Assembly (NCBI GenBank): GCA_005879535.1
Contig: VBKI01000067.1
Coordinates: 19,102-83,101, forward strand
Length of the DNA: 64,000 nt
Direction of reading: 5' to 3'
Source: Deltaproteobacteria bacterium
GTDB lineage: Bacteria > Myxococcota > Myxococcia > Myxococcales > 40CM-4-68-19
The notes under the pieces were generated by a model that was given only the letters and a program-made list of their open reading frames with translations, ran no database searches and was not told the DNA's origin. The first letter of the stretch is position 1. Every line of letters starts with the position of its first letter. The translations under genes were made by a program, and so were the position numbers. Shown piece by piece: positions 61,953 to 64,000 of this stretch.

Positions 61953-63290
61953 GCGCAAGTCGAGAACGCGCAGCGAAGCGAGCGCCGCCAGCGTCCCGAG
62001 CACTTCGTTCTCCGGCTTGCCGGCGACCTTCACCAGATCCGCGACGGTGCGGTTGCCATCGCAGCGCGGCAAAAGGTGCGCTTCCCAGGCCTGCAGCTCC
62101 ACGTCGCTGAGGTTGAACGAAGGCTCCTGGCTCGGGGTCGGCCGCGCCGACTGCGGCATCAGCCGCTTGAGCCGCTCCGGCTTGTAGAGCTTCTTCACCC
62201 CTCGCATGATCAGGTTCGCCGGATGGATGTCGAGCTTGATCGCCTCCTTCCGCGCGCGCGCCTGGAAAGAAAGCGTGAAGATGCCCTCCTCCCAGGCGAA
62301 GACCGAATAGAGGATGCTCTTGATCTGCTGGCCGACGTAGTAGAGGCGCTCTTCTTCGTTGAGCGCGCCCATCTCGATGAGGACGTCGCCGGTACGCTTG
62401 CTGCCCGACGCTTCTTCCGCGGCCTGCTTGAGGGTCTGCTCGTCGATCTTCCCTGCCCGGACCAGGAACTGGCCGAGCCGGTCGGCGACCAGGTTCGAGA
62501 GCGCGAACACCGGGAACCCGCTCTCGAAGAAGATGATCTTCTTCACCTGTCCCTTCATCAGGCCGAGCTCGCCGGTCTCCTTCGCGTTGTAGAACGCCGC
62601 GAGCAGATGAGGCAGATTGTCCTTCAGGTCCCCGCGGCGGATTCCATCCTTCTCCGCCAGCGGCTGCAGGATCGGCTCCGGTTCGGACGCCCGCGCGATA
62701 GGACCCGTGTTCACCTGCGCGGCGCGCACCCTTGGCTGGCGCCCCGGCTCCCCGCGCATCCGCGCGACCTGTTCGCGGTTCATCGGCCTGAGCTGCAGGG
62801 GCGAGGTTCCCTGCATCGACCCGGATTTGAGATCGATGCGGGCGGTCAGCTGCATGGCCTCCGCCGCCTCCGCCACCTGTGGTCCCGACTCCACGTCGAA
62901 GGCCATCCGCTCTTGGCCCCGGCCCGAGACGGGAACGGCCTTGCGCACTGCGTCGAGCAGCGCGCTGCGCTCGAATGGCTTCTCGAAGAAGGCCAACGCG
63001 CCGTACTTGTGCAGCGCCGTATCCGCCGCCTTGCCACCCTTGTGGACGCCGGACATGAACACGAACGGCACGCGCAGGCGTTTGAGCGCCTCGGCTACCT
63101 CGTACCCCATGAGATCAGGCAGCAGGACGTCCAGGACGGCGAGGGCCGGCTTCTGCTTCCGCGCCAGATCCAGCGCGGTCCGGCCGCGCGACGCCGTCTG
63201 GACCAGGTACCCGGCTTCCTCGAAGGCGGATGAAAGAAGAGTGAGCAGCTCCGGATTGTCGTCCACCACGAGGATGCGGGGAGCAGACAC
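61950..63290 (-). CDS. Response regulator with DUF4388 (PATAN-like) output region
   Basis: A 446-residue protein. Residues 1-120 form a receiver domain: ILVVDDNPELL (acid pair), AVLDVLLPD with the phosphorylated D54, VFMSG with the Ser, and FFEKPF with K104. A linker of about 90 residues follows. From about 210 to 390 lies a DUF4388-type region (LPHLLAAFYNAKETGELGLMKGQVKKIIFFESGFPVFALSN; TGDVLIEMGALNEEERLYYVGQQIKSILYSVFAWEEG), then a C-terminal winged-helix-like part (VELQAWEAHLLPRCDGNRTVADLV). This layout is common in Myxococcota, where DUF4388 proteins help in motility and polarity signalling. No sensor kinase is adjacent. Confidence 0.87.
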   Translation of the reverse strand: MSAPRILVVDDNPELLTLLSSAFEEAGYLVQTASRGRTALDLARKQKPALAVLDVLLPDLMGYEVAEALKRLRVPFVFMSGVHKGGKAADTALHKYGALAFFEKPFERSALLDAVRKAVPVSGRGQERMAFDVESGPQVAEAAEAMQLTARIDLKSGSMQGTSPLQLRPMNREQVARMRGEPGRQPRVRAAQVNTGPIARASEPEPILQPLAEKDGIRRGDLKDNLPHLLAAFYNAKETGELGLMKGQVKKIIFFESGFPVFALSNLVADRLGQFLVRAGKIDEQTLKQAAEEASGSKRTGDVLIEMGALNEEERLYYVGQQIKSILYSVFAWEEGIFTLSFQARARKEAIKLDIHPANLIMRGVKKLYKPERLKRLMPQSARPTPSQEPSFNLSDVELQAWEAHLLPRCDGNRTVADLVKVAGKPENEVLGTLAALASLRVLDLR

Positions 63291-63413
63291 CCATCGAGCC
63301 TACGATGCGTTTCCGGCTGCGGCAAGCATGGCACGTCCCGGGCGGCGGACGGTTGATCCCCTCGGAACGGAATGTTAAGCAGGCTCGCTTTTTCCATCTG
63401 CTCGGAGGCGACC

Positions 63414-64000
63414 ATGCGTCGCATGTCCGCGAAATTCCTCCGCCATCGGCTGCAAGAAGGAGCAGCAGGGCGGCGGAAACGTGGGTGCCGCTGATACAGG
63501 AGTCATCAAGGTCGGTGAAGTTGGCTCGATGACCGGCACCGAAGCAACGTTCGGCACCTCCAGCGACCGCGGCATCCAGCTCGCGGTCACCGAGGTCAAC
63601 TCCCAAGGGGGAATCAAGGGCCGGCAGGTGCAGGTGATCGCCCTCGACGACGAAGGAAAACCCGAGGAAGCGGCCACCGCCGCCACGCGCCTGATCTCCA
63701 GCGAGCACGTGACCGCGCTGCTCGGCGAGGTCGCCTCGACGCGCTCGTTGTTCATGGCGCCGAAGGCGCAGGCGGCGAAGGTGCCGATGGTCTCTCCCTC
63801 CTCGACCAACGAGAAGGTCACCGCCGTCGGCGACTACATCTTCCGCGCCTGCTTCATCGACCCGTTCCAGGGCTACGTGATGGCGAAGTTCGCCACCGAG
63901 ACGCTGAAGCTGAAGAAGGCCGCCATCCTTCGCGACGTGCGCAACGATTACTCCGTCGGGTTGGCAAAGGTCTTCAACGACAACTTCACGAAGATGGGCG
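63414..64000 (+). pseudogene. Liv-type ABC substrate-binding lipoprotein with disrupted signal region (partial, runs off right edge)
   Basis: From about 63451 the sequence reads as the mature part of a type I periplasmic binding protein: a lipobox-like AIGC followed by KKEQQGGGN, then VIKVGEVGSMTGTEATFGTSSDRGIQLAV, VNSQGGIKGRQVQV, and EVASTRSLFMAPKAQAAKVPM. The only start with a ribosome-binding site (GGAGGCGACC before ATG 63414) opens another frame (MRRMSAKFLRHRLQ) that stops at 63492-63494. The hydrophobic signal core appears to be missing, so a small deletion with frameshift separates start and mature domain. A GTG at 63481 could allow a cytoplasmic product. The gene continues past the window. 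Confidence 0.6.

Overview
The window is GC-rich chromosomal DNA, densely packed with genes that often overlap by 1-10 bases and frequently use GTG or TTG starts. The content suggests a member of the Myxococcota or a close relative (formerly Deltaproteobacteria). Supporting features are two proteins with DUF4388 (PATAN-like) domains, a J-domain/TPR scaffold, a spherulin-4-like lipoprotein, an Oar-like outer-membrane receptor next to a TolQ/ExbD cluster, a Liv-type ABC operon carrying acyl-CoA ligases, a PPi-type phosphofructokinase and SelB. This assignment is an inference from gene content; no rRNA or tRNA gene was recognised.

Layout. 1-5.1 kb (minus): Tat translocase (tatC, tatB-like), a class A penicillin-binding protein, an RluC/D pseudouridine synthase and a lipoprotein. 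5.1-12.6 kb: cobalamin adenosyltransferase, a Rieske protein, a membrane protein, an isocitrate dehydrogenase-type enzyme, an O-methyltransferase, QueG, an SDR, an EamA permease and a shortened RsmB. 12.6-18.2 kb: a three-gene CzcCBA-like heavy-metal RND efflux operon behind an extended dyad. 18.2-30.6 kb: mixed housekeeping and accessory genes (SRPBCC protein, GST, RNase HII, YhbY, J-domain scaffold, HELLH protein, phosphofructokinase, hydrolase/MerR pair, S74-domain lipoprotein, Tat-linked GMC oxidoreductase, RluA-type enzyme). 30.6-34.4 kb: a compact Oar-like receptor divergent from tolQ and two exbD/tolR genes. 34.4-43 kb (plus): a tightly coupled operon livG - acyl-CoA synthetase - livH - livM - livK (broken) - livF - PaaK-like ligase - alpha/beta hydrolase, apparently for uptake and CoA activation of an organic acid. 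43-46 kb (minus): pcnB, a HIT protein, dtd and a ferritin-like protein. 46.1-52.1 kb (plus): M20 hydrolase - astA - astD - selB, part of an arginine succinyltransferase module followed by the selenocysteine elongation factor, then a truncated PAS-like gene. 52.1-54 kb: spherulin-4-like lipoprotein and an Smr protein. 54-61.8 kb (minus): a split complex I operon, nuoE-F-J-K-L-M-N, lacking A-D and G-I. 61.9-63.3 kb: an 85-nt multi-hairpin element and a response regulator with a DUF4388 output domain. The right edge holds the start of another Liv-type binding protein with a damaged signal-peptide region.

Several genes seem to have lost internal pieces: rsmB (motif IV missing), livK (frameshifting deletion), the right-edge binding protein, and the PAS gene after selB. 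This could be gene decay or an assembly problem and needs read-level support. No CRISPR array, insertion sequence or prophage was seen, and no stretch over 300 bases is without a gene.
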